Shown one piece after another: positions 7,968-16,688 of a stretch of 64,000 bases of DNA. Source of the stretch: Streptomyces sp. CB01580 (GTDB lineage: Bacteria; Actinomycetota; Actinomycetes; Streptomycetales; Streptomycetaceae); the NCBI RefSeq assembly GCF_001905795.1, contig NZ_LIXJ01000018.1, positions 62,001-126,000 of the forward strand, written 5' to 3'. The translations under genes were made by a program, and so were the position numbers. Positions within the stretch are counted from its first letter, which is position 1; each line of letters begins with the position of its first letter. The notes below the pieces were generated by a model. It saw nothing but the letters and a program-made list of their open reading frames with translations. It ran no database searches and had not been told where the DNA came from.

Positions 7968-9239
7968 GTGGGCCTTGTCGTGCAGAAGTACGGAGGCTCC
8001 TCCGTAGCCGATGCCGAGGGCATCAAGCGCGTCGCCAAGCGAATCGTCGATGCCAAGAAGAGCGGCAACCAGGTGGTTGTCGTGGTGTCCGCGATGGGCG
8101 ACACGACGGACGAGTTGATCGATCTCGCCGCGCAGGTATCCCCGATACCCGCGGGGCGCGAGTTCGACATGCTGCTGACCGCGGGAGAGCGGATCTCCAT
8201 GGCCCTGCTGGCGATGGCGATCAAAAACCTGGGCCACGAGGCCCAGTCGTTCACGGGCAGCCAGGCGGGCGTCATCACCGACTCGGTCCACAACAAAGCG
8301 CGCATCATCGATGTGACGCCGGGCCGCATCCGTACGGCGCTGGACGAGGGGAACATCGCGATCGTCGCGGGGTTCCAGGGCGTGTCCCAGGACAAGAAGG
8401 ACATCACCACCCTCGGCCGGGGCGGATCCGACACCACCGCGGTGGCGCTCGCCGCCGCGCTGGACGCCGAGGTCTGCGAGATCTACACCGACGTGGACGG
8501 GGTCTTCACCGCCGACCCGAGGGTCGTGAAGAAGGCCCGGAAGATCGACTGGATCTCCTTCGAGGACATGCTGGAGCTGGCCGCCTCCGGTTCCAAGGTG
8601 CTGCTGCACCGGTGCGTGGAGTACGCACGCCGCTACAACATCCCGATCCACGTCCGCTCGTCCTTCTCGGGGCTGCGCGGGACCTGGGTCAGCAACGAGC
8701 CGCAAGGGGACCAGAAGGTGGAGCACGCGATCATCTCCGGAGTCGCCCATGACGTCTCCGAGGCCAAGGTCACCGTCGTCGGCGTGCCCGACAAGCCGGG
8801 CGAGGCCGCCGCGATCTTCCGCACGATCGCGAACGCGGAGATCAACATCGACATGGTGGTGCAGAACGTCTCCGCCGCGTCGACCGGTCTGACCGACATC
8901 TCGTTCACGCTGCCGAAGGCCGAGGGCCGCAAGGCCATCGACGCCCTGGAGCGCAACCGCGGCACCATCGGTTTCGAGTCGCTGCGCTACGACGACCAGA
9001 TCGCGAAGATCTCCCTGGTCGGCGCCGGTATGAAGACCAACCCCGGAGTCACGGCCGGCTTCTTCGAGGCGCTGTCGGACGCCGGTGTGAACATCGAGCT
9101 CATCTCGACATCCGAGATCCGCATCTCGGTCGTCACCCGTGTCGATGACGTCAACGAGGCCGTGCGCGCCGTGCACACCGCCTTCGGCCTCGACAGCGAC
9201 TCCGACGAGGCCGTCGTCTACGGGGGCACCGGCCGATGA
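7968..9239 (+). CDS. lysC: Aspartate kinase
   Basis: The 423-residue enzyme phosphorylates aspartate, the first step to lysine, methionine, threonine and diaminopimelate. The N-terminal kinase domain has VQKYGGSSVADAEGIKRVA, the aspartate-binding GRGGSDTTAVALAAAL and the EIYTDVDGVFTADPR loop. Two C-terminal ACT domains (about 265-330 and 345-415; SLVGAGMKTNPGV) bind feedback effectors. The GTG at 7968 follows GAGCGAGGAG. At codon 251 an in-frame GTG (8718) has an AAGGGGA site upstream, matching where the separate beta subunit starts in corynebacterial aspartokinase. The gene overlaps asd by four bases, so the two are translationally coupled. Confidence 0.95.
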   Translation: MGLVVQKYGGSSVADAEGIKRVAKRIVDAKKSGNQVVVVVSAMGDTTDELIDLAAQVSPIPAGREFDMLLTAGERISMALLAMAIKNLGHEAQSFTGSQAGVITDSVHNKARIIDVTPGRIRTALDEGNIAIVAGFQGVSQDKKDITTLGRGGSDTTAVALAAALDAEVCEIYTDVDGVFTADPRVVKKARKIDWISFEDMLELAASGSKVLLHRCVEYARRYNIPIHVRSSFSGLRGTWVSNEPQGDQKVEHAIISGVAHDVSEAKVTVVGVPDKPGEAAAIFRTIANAEINIDMVVQNVSAASTGLTDISFTLPKAEGRKAIDALERNRGTIGFESLRYDDQIAKISLVGAGMKTNPGVTAGFFEALSDAGVNIELISTSEIRISVVTRVDDVNEAVRAVHTAFGLDSDSDEAVVYGGTGR

Positions 9240-10300
9240 CCGCCCGCCGCCCCTCGCTCGCGGTCGTCGGAGCGACCGGGGCGATCGGCGGTGTCATGCT
9301 CCAGATCCTCTCGCAGCACGCGGACGTGTGGGGCGAGGTGAGACTGATCGCCTCGCCGCGTTCGGCCGGCCGCAAGCTGGTCGTGCGCGGCGAGGAGAGC
9401 GAGGTCCTTCCGCTCACCGAGGAGGTCTTCGACGGCATCGACGTGGCGCTGTTCCTGGTGCCCGACGACGTGTCCGCGCAGTGGGCGCCCGTCGCCGCGG
9501 CCAAGGGCGCGGTCGTCGTCGACGACTCCGCCGCGTTCCGGCTGGACGCGGACGTTCCGCTGGTCGTGCCCGAGATCAACCCGCACGCCGTACGGATCAG
9601 GCCTCGCGGCATCGTCGCGAGCCCGAACTGCACCACGCTCTCGCTGATCGTCGCGGTCGGCGCACTGCACGCCGAGTTCGGGGTACGGGAACTGGTCGTC
9701 TCCTCGTACCAGGCGGTGAGCGGCGCGGGTCGCGACGGGGTGGCCGCGCTGCGCGAACAGCTGTCGCTGGTGGCCGGCACCGAGCTGGGCACGAAGCCGG
9801 GTGACGTGCGCCGGGCCGTGGGGGACGCGGAGGGCGGGCCCTTCGCCGCACCGGTGGCGCTCAACGTGGTGCCCTGGGCCGGGACCGAGGCCGGCGACGG
9901 TTGGTCGTCGGAGGAGCTCGCGATCCGCGGGGAGTGCCGCAAGATCCTGGACCTGCCGGACCTGCGGGTGGCGGCGACCTGCGTGTACGTACCGGTCGTC
10001 GCGACGCACTCGATGTCCGTGCACGCACGGTTCGAGAACGAGGTCGCGGTCGACCGGGCCCACGAGATCCTGGCGACGGCGCCGGGCGTGGTGCTGTACG
10101 ACAGCCCGGGGGAGGGGGACTTCCCGACGCCGTCCGACGTCGTCGGCACCGACCCGACGTGGGTCGGGCGCGTACGCCGCTCCCTGGACGACCCCCGCGC
10201 GCTGGAGATGTTCGTCTGCGGCGACAACCTCCGCAAGGGGGCCGCGCTGAACGTGGCACAGATCGCCGAAGCCGTGGCTGCCGAATTTCCCCGTGCCTGA
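9236..10300 (+). CDS. asd: Aspartate-semialdehyde dehydrogenase
   Basis: The 354-residue enzyme reduces aspartyl phosphate to the semialdehyde with NADPH, using the product of lysC. The Rossmann motif VVGATGAIGGVM (10-21), catalytic C132 in ASPNCTTL, and the later HSMSVHARFE region are all present. It starts at an ATG overlapping the lysC stop (ATGA). A block of 13-bp tandem repeats follows the stop codon. Confidence 0.95.
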   Translation: MTARRPSLAVVGATGAIGGVMLQILSQHADVWGEVRLIASPRSAGRKLVVRGEESEVLPLTEEVFDGIDVALFLVPDDVSAQWAPVAAAKGAVVVDDSAAFRLDADVPLVVPEINPHAVRIRPRGIVASPNCTTLSLIVAVGALHAEFGVRELVVSSYQAVSGAGRDGVAALREQLSLVAGTELGTKPGDVRRAVGDAEGGPFAAPVALNVVPWAGTEAGDGWSSEELAIRGECRKILDLPDLRVAATCVYVPVVATHSMSVHARFENEVAVDRAHEILATAPGVVLYDSPGEGDFPTPSDVVGTDPTWVGRVRRSLDDPRALEMFVCGDNLRKGAALNVAQIAEAVAAEFPRA

Positions 10301-10688
10301 TCATGTCCTTCCTCGCGTCCGCGCCTGACCGAGGTGTCCGATCAGGGTGTTCGGTCGAGGCGTTCGGTCGAGGCGTTCGGTCGAGGCGTTCGATCAGGGT
10401 GTCTGATCAAGCCTGGTCGAACCTGATTTGTACGATCTGTGAATGCCCTGTGAGCAAGTTGAAAGTCTGAATCTCTTGAGCTGGGGTGTCGGGGTATCCG
10501 ACGATGACCTTTCGGCCTGCTGCAACCGTCGGCCGGAACGTGCACGTCTATGCGATGACTTCTTGCACGACGGGGCGCATATTCGGGGCATTTGGGGAAG
10601 AGCGGGTACGTATGAGGGCATGTCGCACCGCGTCGAACGCGGTGTCGCGCGCGTACAACCCTGACGGGGGGAAACGTGTCCAACTGGC
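10301..10688. repeat. 13-bp tandem repeat and sigma-factor leader
   Basis: The unit ttcggtcgaggcg is repeated three times exactly at 10350-10388 and is flanked by partial and diverged copies (gatcagggtgt at 10340 and 10393). The remaining 290 bases form the upstream region of the ECF sigma gene and hold its promoter; short open frames there lack support. Confidence 0.65.
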
Positions 10689-11354
10689 GTGGCAGAGGTT
10701 CTCGACATCACAGTGGTGGGCCCCCTGCGCGGCGCTTCGGTGCGACCGCTCAGGCGGCCCCGCAGGCCCGGCGGCATGCCGGTGATCGCGCCCATGCCTG
10801 CCGCGCGTCCCACGACACAGCTGCCGTCGCAGCGCGAGGGCGCTGAGGAGAGCGTGGCAGCCGGAACCACCGTCGACCATCTCACCGAGACCTACCGCGC
10901 CCACTACCGTTCGCTGCTGGGCCTCGCGGCGCTGCTCCTCGACGACACCGCATCCTGCGAGGACGTGGTGCAGGAGGCGTTCATCCGCGTGCACTCGGCG
11001 CGCAACCGGGTGCGGGACCCCGAGAAGACCCTGGCGTATCTGCGTCAGACCGTCGTCAATCTGTCGCGTTCCGCGCTGCGCCGCCGCATCCTCGGGCTGA
11101 AGCTGCTCTCCAAGCCCATGCCTGACATGGCGAGCGCGGAGGAGGGTGCGTACGACCAACTGGAGCGGGACGCCCTGATCAAGGCGATGCGCGGGCTGCA
11201 GCGACGCCAGCGGGAGGTGCTGGTGCTTCGCTACTTCGCGGACATGACGGAGGCTCAGGTGGCCGAGACGCTGGGCATATCCCTGGGATCGGTCAAGGCC
11301 TACGGGTCGCGCGGGATCGCGGCGCTGCGCGTCGTGATGGAGGCACAGGGATGA
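10689..11354 (+). CDS. SigE-family ECF RNA polymerase sigma factor
   Basis: The 221-residue product has sigma region 2 (THLTETYRAHYRSLLGLAALLL-like sequence at about 60-130, with DDTASCEDVVQEAFIRVH) and region 4 (RGLQRRQREVLVLRYFADMTEAQVAETLGIS, then GSVKAYGSRG for -35 recognition). About 55 residues precede region 2 and are rich in Pro and Arg. The GTG at 10689 is preferred over the ATG at 10776, since this kind of N-terminal extension is common in Streptomyces members of this group, as I recall them. The next gene overlaps it by four bases and encodes a membrane protein, the usual layout for a sigma factor and its regulator. Confidence 0.87.
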   Translation: MAEVLDITVVGPLRGASVRPLRRPRRPGGMPVIAPMPAARPTTQLPSQREGAEESVAAGTTVDHLTETYRAHYRSLLGLAALLLDDTASCEDVVQEAFIRVHSARNRVRDPEKTLAYLRQTVVNLSRSALRRRILGLKLLSKPMPDMASAEEGAYDQLERDALIKAMRGLQRRQREVLVLRYFADMTEAQVAETLGISLGSVKAYGSRGIAALRVVMEAQG

Positions 11355-13009
11355 GCCGGCGCGGCAGCACGAACGGCAATGACAACGGCAACGGCGATGG
11401 CTATGGCGGCGGTGAGGGCTGTGGCGTCGACGATGGCGGCGGCGAGGGCGGTGACGACATGAGCCGCGACGGCGGTGTCGGCGACGTGGGCCGCGAGGGT
11501 GGCGAGGTCGCCCCGGAGAACGGGCGCGAGGGCGGCCGAGAGAGCGGAAGCGGGCAGGGGCCCGGGACCGACCGGACTGGAAACGCAATGGTGAACGACG
11601 GGCGGGAAGGCGCCGTGGCCCCGGACGGGGCATCGGACGCGTCCCCCGGCATGGATGCATGGGCGACTGCGGACGGGGACGGCGACGCGGCCTCCGAGGC
11701 ACGGACACCCGAGGACGCGGGCCCCGGGGGCGCGGGTTCCGAGAACATGGCCCCCGAGGTGCGGAGTCACGAGGGCCCGGGCTCCGGGAGAGTGGCCCCC
11801 GAGGTGCAGGCTCATGCGCGGGCGGACGTGAGCCCGGGGGCGGAGGCGGACCCGGGCCGTGGCGTGGATGCGGGCGTGCACGTGGGCGCGGGCGGTGGCG
11901 ACGCTACGCGCACGGGTTCCGTGACGGTCGTGGGCTTCGGCTCCCGGCGCGGTGACGGCGGCATGGAGGCGCCGGACCTCCTGGACGAGGTCGCGCTGCG
12001 CCGCATGCTGCACGGGGCGGTCCAGCACATCGAGCCCGGCCAGGGCGTCCTCGGCCATCTGCAGCGGGCGGTGCCCGCCCGTCGCGCCAGACGGCGGCAG
12101 GCCGTCGTGGGAATGGCGGCGGCGGCACTGCTCATCGGCACCGCGATCCCCGCCTTCGTCCATGTCGCGAACTCCGACGGTTCGAACACCGCCAACCCCG
12201 CGATAGCCGGGCACGGCGAACAGGCGCAGGGCGGCAACGGTACGGAGGATGGTTCGGGAAGCGGCGGGAAGGATCTCGGCGGCGGAACCGACGGCCAGGA
12301 CGACCGGGATCCGGACCATCCCGTGAGCACGAGCAGCCCGTCCGGCAGCGGTGGCCAGGGCACCGAAGGCGACCTGGCCGGGGGAGTCTCCGATCCGGCC
12401 GCCTCCCTGGCGTCCGCCCCGCCGGCCTGTGACGCGGGACAACTCGGTGTCGCCTCGGCCCAGACGGGCTCGGCGGGCGCCGACGGCACTGTTTACGGCA
12501 CGTTCCGGATCGCCAATGTCTCCGACACGGAGTGCTCGGTGAGCGGCGGCGGAAGCGTGGGCTTCCAGGCACTGGGGGCGGCGGACCCGGCCAAGATCAC
12601 GGTCGTCCGGCACGCGGCGGGCGACGCGGCGGCCGGACTGCCCGACCCCTCGCAGGAACAGGACGCCGTGGCGCTGAAGCCGTCCATGATGTACGAGGTG
12701 AGGTTCGCCTGGGTGCCGAGGGACACCTGTCCGACTGTCGGGGGTTCGCCGAGCCCGACGCCGACGGAGGGCACGGGCGGCGCCGGCGGAGGTACTGCCG
12801 CCGGCGCGGGTCCGGGCACGGGTACGGGTTCCGGCGACGGGGCCGTGGCGACGGTCGCGCAGCTCGGCGGAGAGGACGGCGGGCTGCAGGACGGCAGCGT
12901 CGCCGTCACGCACATCCCGGAGGCGGGAGCACCGGTCGCGGAGACGAAGATCGCCAACGCCTGTTCCGGCACGATCTACCGGACCGGGGTGCTGGCCCCC
13001 ACGACGTGA
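11351..13009 (+). CDS. Single-pass membrane protein, putative sigma-factor partner
   Basis: The 552-residue product overlaps the sigma gene by ATGA. Residues 1-200 are Gly/Glu/Asp-rich low complexity. Residues 205-250 (LLDEVALRRMLHGAVQHIEPG, then an RRARRRQ stop) form a short cytoplasmic helical part before one membrane helix at about 251-272. An outer Gly/Ser-rich linker leads to a C-terminal beta-rich domain (about 355-550) with conserved-looking Cys and TFRIANVSDTECSVSG, like DUF4232-type extracellular domains. An anti-sigma role is inferred from position and topology only; no zinc-binding HxxxCxxC is present. An in-frame ATG at 11963 (MEAPDLLDEVALRR) could be the real start, with the low-complexity part untranslated. 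Confidence 0.7.
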   Translation: MSRRGSTNGNDNGNGDGYGGGEGCGVDDGGGEGGDDMSRDGGVGDVGREGGEVAPENGREGGRESGSGQGPGTDRTGNAMVNDGREGAVAPDGASDASPGMDAWATADGDGDAASEARTPEDAGPGGAGSENMAPEVRSHEGPGSGRVAPEVQAHARADVSPGAEADPGRGVDAGVHVGAGGGDATRTGSVTVVGFGSRRGDGGMEAPDLLDEVALRRMLHGAVQHIEPGQGVLGHLQRAVPARRARRRQAVVGMAAAALLIGTAIPAFVHVANSDGSNTANPAIAGHGEQAQGGNGTEDGSGSGGKDLGGGTDGQDDRDPDHPVSTSSPSGSGGQGTEGDLAGGVSDPAASLASAPPACDAGQLGVASAQTGSAGADGTVYGTFRIANVSDTECSVSGGGSVGFQALGAADPAKITVVRHAAGDAAAGLPDPSQEQDAVALKPSMMYEVRFAWVPRDTCPTVGGSPSPTPTEGTGGAGGGTAAGAGPGTGTGSGDGAVATVAQLGGEDGGLQDGSVAVTHIPEAGAPVAETKIANACSGTIYRTGVLAPTT

Positions 13010-13207
13010 CACGTGGGCACGCGCCCGAACCTGCGCGTGCCCCCACGTCCACCAGGTGTCCACGCGCGTGTTGTCGACCGACGAGGACCAGCGCCAGCTC
13101 GCAGACTCCCGGACAGATGCCCGCGCGCGTGTTGTTGCCCGACCCGCGGCGCTCCGGGCGTCTGCCTCCAAGCCCTGGGCCCCGGGCCCCGGACACATGC
13201 GGATGGT

Positions 13208-14170
13208 TCAGGCGCCGCCGGTCTTCGCGTCGGACCCGGGCCGGACGCCGTGGTCGGCGGGCTCGGTGGCAGCAGCACCCGCACCCACGCCCGAACTCGA
13301 TCTCTCGGCCGCATCCGCATCCGCGTTCCTACCTGGATCTGTCCCCGCATCCGCGTCGGTGCTCGCAGCCGTGTTCCCGTCCGCGCCCGCGTCCGCACCC
13401 CCTTCTGCGACGATTCCCAGCTTCAGGTCGCGCGCGGCTTCGGCCTCGCGGCGGATCAGCCGGAACCACATGAAAAGCACGAACCCGGCGAAGACGAACC
13501 ACTCACCGGTGTAGCCGAGGTTCTGGAACGCCTTCAGGTCCAGCCCGGTGCCCTGTGGCACGGTGGCCGGTACGGGACGCAGAGCGCCGGCGCCCGTGCC
13601 ACCGGTGTCCTGGAGCGTCACCCACGCGTCGTAGACGTCGTACGGGACGAGGTTGATGAGGGACGCTGCGCCGATGATGCCGAGCTGGCCGTCCGGGAGC
13701 CCACCCGTGGCATGGGCTCCCGCGGTGCCGGCGTTCTCGGAGGCCTGGAGGTCGCCGGTGACCGTGACCGTGCCGGTCGGCGCGGCCGGAACGGCGGTGT
13801 TGCCGGGCTTGCCCGGCAACCAGCCGCGCACGACCGGCAGCGCCTTGCCGTTGTCCGTGCGCAGCATGTTCAGGACGTAGAAGCCGTCCTTGCCGTCCAA
13901 CTCCCGTCCGGGCACCAGGAACTGGTCGGCGTACCGACCGGTGGCGGTGGCGGGACGGCCGGAGGTCGCCGTGTCGACGGGCAGCAGGTCGTCGATCGGC
14001 TTCGCGGCCCTGGTACCCGGGGCGGGCTGCTTCTCGGCGGCGTTGTGCGTCTGCACACGGTCTTCGAAGCGGCCGAGCTGCCAGGTGCCCATGAAGACGC
14101 AGAAGGGGATGGCCAGCACGACGAACAGGTTGATCCCCCACCATCGCGGGGTCAGCAGGAACCGGTACAC
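13208..14170 (-). CDS. SURF1 family cytochrome oxidase biogenesis protein
   Basis: The 320-residue product begins YRFLLTPRWWGINLFVVLAIPFCVFMGTWQLGR, the N-terminal membrane helix and WQLxR motif of SURF1/Shy1 proteins, which help assemble heme-copper oxidases. The external part carries GRYADQFLVPGRELDGKDGFYVL and VVRGWLPG, and a second helix (about 225-243, EWFVFAGFVLFMWFRLIRRE) closes the domain. The last 75 residues are Ala/Asp/Gly-rich and probably disordered. The start is the GTG at 14170; a GGAGG lies very close upstream (one to two bases), which is tighter than usual, but upstream sequence is not protein-like. Confidence 0.9.
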   Translation of the reverse strand: MYRFLLTPRWWGINLFVVLAIPFCVFMGTWQLGRFEDRVQTHNAAEKQPAPGTRAAKPIDDLLPVDTATSGRPATATGRYADQFLVPGRELDGKDGFYVLNMLRTDNGKALPVVRGWLPGKPGNTAVPAAPTGTVTVTGDLQASENAGTAGAHATGGLPDGQLGIIGAASLINLVPYDVYDAWVTLQDTGGTGAGALRPVPATVPQGTGLDLKAFQNLGYTGEWFVFAGFVLFMWFRLIRREAEAARDLKLGIVAEGGADAGADGNTAASTDADAGTDPGRNADADAAERSSSGVGAGAAATEPADHGVRPGSDAKTGGA

Positions 14171-14490
14171 CCCTCCACGGTACGGTCCCTCGCTGCGGTC
14201 CCCCGGCGCGGGGTACCGCCCACACCCCCTCCGCCCCGCGATCCGCCACCCACGTCCAGCCCCCTCGTGCGCACGGTCCGTCCCCCGTCGGGCACGGTCC
14301 GGCGCGGTCCCGCCGGATGGGGGCCGACACGCCCCGAGTCCGCGTACGCGCACCGTCCCCGAGCCCCCCGCACGGCGCGCCGTCCCCACCACCCGGCGTG
14401 GCTTCCGTCCCCCGTCTTCCGCCCCCGTCCCCGCTGTCCCCCCCCGTCCTCCGTGTGTCGTTCCTCAGGCTTCCGGCCGCCGTGCCTCTT
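14171..14490. other. C-rich gap between S9 peptidase and SURF1 genes
   Basis: No gene is supported. The plus strand is unusually rich in C runs (for example near 14225-14290 and 14400-14450). It lies downstream of the peptidase and upstream of SURF1, both leftward, so it may hold the SURF1 promoter. Confidence 0.4.
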
Positions 14491-16617
14491 TCAGGCGCCG
14501 GACGTGGGCGCGGAGGCACCGCCGGACGGGGGAGTGTCAGCAGGGGCAGGGGCAGGGGCGTCCGCGGCCAGGTGGCGTCGGGCGAAGTCGAGCTCCAGGC
14601 GGACCTGCTTGATCCGCTCCTCCACGACCAGCGAGCCGTGCCCCGCGTCGTACCGATAGACCTCGTGCACGGCGTCGCGCCCCTTCAACCGGTCCACGTA
14701 GTTCTCGATCTGGCGGATCGGGCAGCGCGGGTCGTTGACCCCCGCCGAGATGTGGACCGGCGCCCGGACGGCGTCGACGTACGTCAGCGGGGACGAGGCC
14801 GCGAAGCGCTCAGGGATCTCCTCCGGCGTGCCGCCCAGCAGGGTGCGGTCCAGTGCCTTCAGGTCCTCCATCTCGTCCTGGTACGCCGTGACGTAGTCGG
14901 CGACCGGCACGGCCGCCAGGCCCACCGCCCAGGCTTCCGGCTGGGTGCCGAGGCCCAACAGGGTCAGATAACCGCCCCAGGAGCCACCGGCCAGAACCAG
15001 CTTCGCCGGGTCGGCGAGCCCCGAAGCCACCGCCCACTCCCGCACCGCGGCGATGTCCTCCAGCTCGATCAGGCCGACCCGGTGCTTGAGCGCGTCCGTC
15101 CAGGCTCGGCCGTACCCGGTGGAACCCCGGTAATTGACGCGGACGACCGCGTAGCCGTGGTCCACCCACGCGGCGGGCCCGGACGCGAAGGCGTCGCTGT
15201 CGTGCCAGGTCGGCCCTCCGTGGATCTCGAACACCGTGGGGAACGGCCCTTCGGCCGGGGCGGCGGGCCGCTGTACGAGTGCGTGGACCCGGCCCCCGGG
15301 CCCGTCCACCCATACGTCTTCCACCGGCACGGACGCCGGGGCCTTCCGGCCGGGCGGATCGAGCACCACCGCGCCCGATGTCGACCGGATGACGGGCGGC
15401 TGCGCGGCCGACGACCACAGGTACTCCACCGTGCCGTCCGGCCGGGCCGTGGCACCCGAGACCGATCCCGCGGGGGTCTCCACCCGGACGGGAGGCGCGC
15501 CCGCCCCCGGCTCGTACCGCCACAGGTCGCTGCGGGCCTCGAACCCGTGCACGACCAGGAGCGCGGAGGCATCCGGATACCACTCGGCGCCCACATCGCC
15601 CGGCAGATCCATCCCGAGGTCCGTCTCCGTGCCCGCCACCGGATCCCAGATCATCGGCTCCCAGCGCCCGCGACGCTGATGTCCGACCAGCAGCCTGTTG
15701 TCACCGGCGACGGGCGCGAAGCCGAGCACGGACAACCCCAGCTCCTTCGTACCGCCCTCGGTGTCGTCCAGCTCCGCGACCGTGGACCCGTCGGGCCGCA
15801 TCACACGCAGCGTGGAGTGCATCGCGTCGCCGTGCTCGGTGTGCTCCAGAGCGATCAGCGTCCCGTCATGGCTGAGATCGCCGACGCTCGCCGACTCACG
15901 ATGGCGGTAGATCTCGACCGGGGCGGCCCCGGGGCGCACGACATGGATCGTCGTTCCGTCCTCGTCGGTCGAGCGGCCGATCACCGCCGTACCGTCCCGC
16001 CCGATCGCGAGCCCCGCCGGGTACGAGGGGGCGAGACCGGGCGCCGCCGGTTCGTCCACGGGCCCCTCGCCGTCGGCGCCGTGGAACGGCTGGCGCATCC
16101 ACACCCCGAACTCGTCCCCGTCGGTGTCGTCGAACCACCAGATCGACTCGCCGTCCGGCGTCAGCACGCCCTCCGTCGTCCCGTTCGGCCGGTCGGTGAC
16201 CTGGCGCTGCTCGCCGGTGGCGCGGTCCCATGCGTACAGCTCGTACGTCCCCGTCGCGTTGGAGACGAACAGCGCGCGGTCCGGCGCGTCCTCGGCCCAG
16301 TCGGGCAGCGACACCCTGGGCGCGCGGAAGCGCTGCTCCCACACCGGCATGGACGTGCCCGCCGCCTCCTCGCCGACCGCATGAGCTCCGACGGCCGCGT
16401 CGCCGGTCGGTGCTGCTCCGCCCCCGTCGGCGACCGCACCCGCTCCGCCCCCGTCGGCGACCGGGCTCTCGGTCCCCGCCACGGGCGCATCGGTCGGCCC
16501 GGACCCGGCCGCGGGCGTCTGTCCGGACCCGGCCGGGGACGTCTGTCCGGACTCGGGCGTGGGCGCGGGGGTGGTCGCCCGCGAGATGGGAGCCGTCGAG
16601 CCAGTGATCTCAGTCAT
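14491..16617 (-). CDS. S9 family prolyl oligopeptidase-type peptidase
   Basis: The 708-residue product has an N-terminal beta-propeller (about 80-440, with repeated TPDGESIWWFDDTDGDE-like blades) and a C-terminal alpha/beta-hydrolase domain. The nucleophile is S546 in AGGSWGGYLTL; the acid is in SAGVNDPRCPI and the histidine in YDAGHGSLV. These are the triad of acylaminoacyl/oligopeptidases of clan SC. The first 75 residues are Ala/Gly/Pro-rich. No signal peptide is apparent, so a cytoplasmic role is likely. I chose the ATG at 16617 (MTEITGS) because GGGGA precedes it; an ATG three codons earlier is possible. It is divergent from the methyltransferase gene over a 71-base gap. Confidence 0.88.
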   Translation of the reverse strand: MTEITGSTAPISRATTPAPTPESGQTSPAGSGQTPAAGSGPTDAPVAGTESPVADGGGAGAVADGGGAAPTGDAAVGAHAVGEEAAGTSMPVWEQRFRAPRVSLPDWAEDAPDRALFVSNATGTYELYAWDRATGEQRQVTDRPNGTTEGVLTPDGESIWWFDDTDGDEFGVWMRQPFHGADGEGPVDEPAAPGLAPSYPAGLAIGRDGTAVIGRSTDEDGTTIHVVRPGAAPVEIYRHRESASVGDLSHDGTLIALEHTEHGDAMHSTLRVMRPDGSTVAELDDTEGGTKELGLSVLGFAPVAGDNRLLVGHQRRGRWEPMIWDPVAGTETDLGMDLPGDVGAEWYPDASALLVVHGFEARSDLWRYEPGAGAPPVRVETPAGSVSGATARPDGTVEYLWSSAAQPPVIRSTSGAVVLDPPGRKAPASVPVEDVWVDGPGGRVHALVQRPAAPAEGPFPTVFEIHGGPTWHDSDAFASGPAAWVDHGYAVVRVNYRGSTGYGRAWTDALKHRVGLIELEDIAAVREWAVASGLADPAKLVLAGGSWGGYLTLLGLGTQPEAWAVGLAAVPVADYVTAYQDEMEDLKALDRTLLGGTPEEIPERFAASSPLTYVDAVRAPVHISAGVNDPRCPIRQIENYVDRLKGRDAVHEVYRYDAGHGSLVVEERIKQVRLELDFARRHLAADAPAPAPADTPPSGGASAPTSGA

Positions 16618-16669
16618 GGTCCCCATTCTGCGCCGGAACGCCGACAATTCGTTCGCATTGCCCTCAGCC

Positions 16670-16678
16670 TGTGGATAA
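16670..16678 (-). promoter_or_regulatory. Single perfect DnaA-box sequence
   Basis: The bases tgtggataa read ttatccaca on the minus strand, the classical DnaA box. It lies in the 71-base divergent gap between the S9 peptidase and methyltransferase genes, where DnaA could influence either promoter. A lone 9-mer can occur by chance. Confidence 0.35.
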
Positions 16679-16688
16679 CCTCCCCGGC

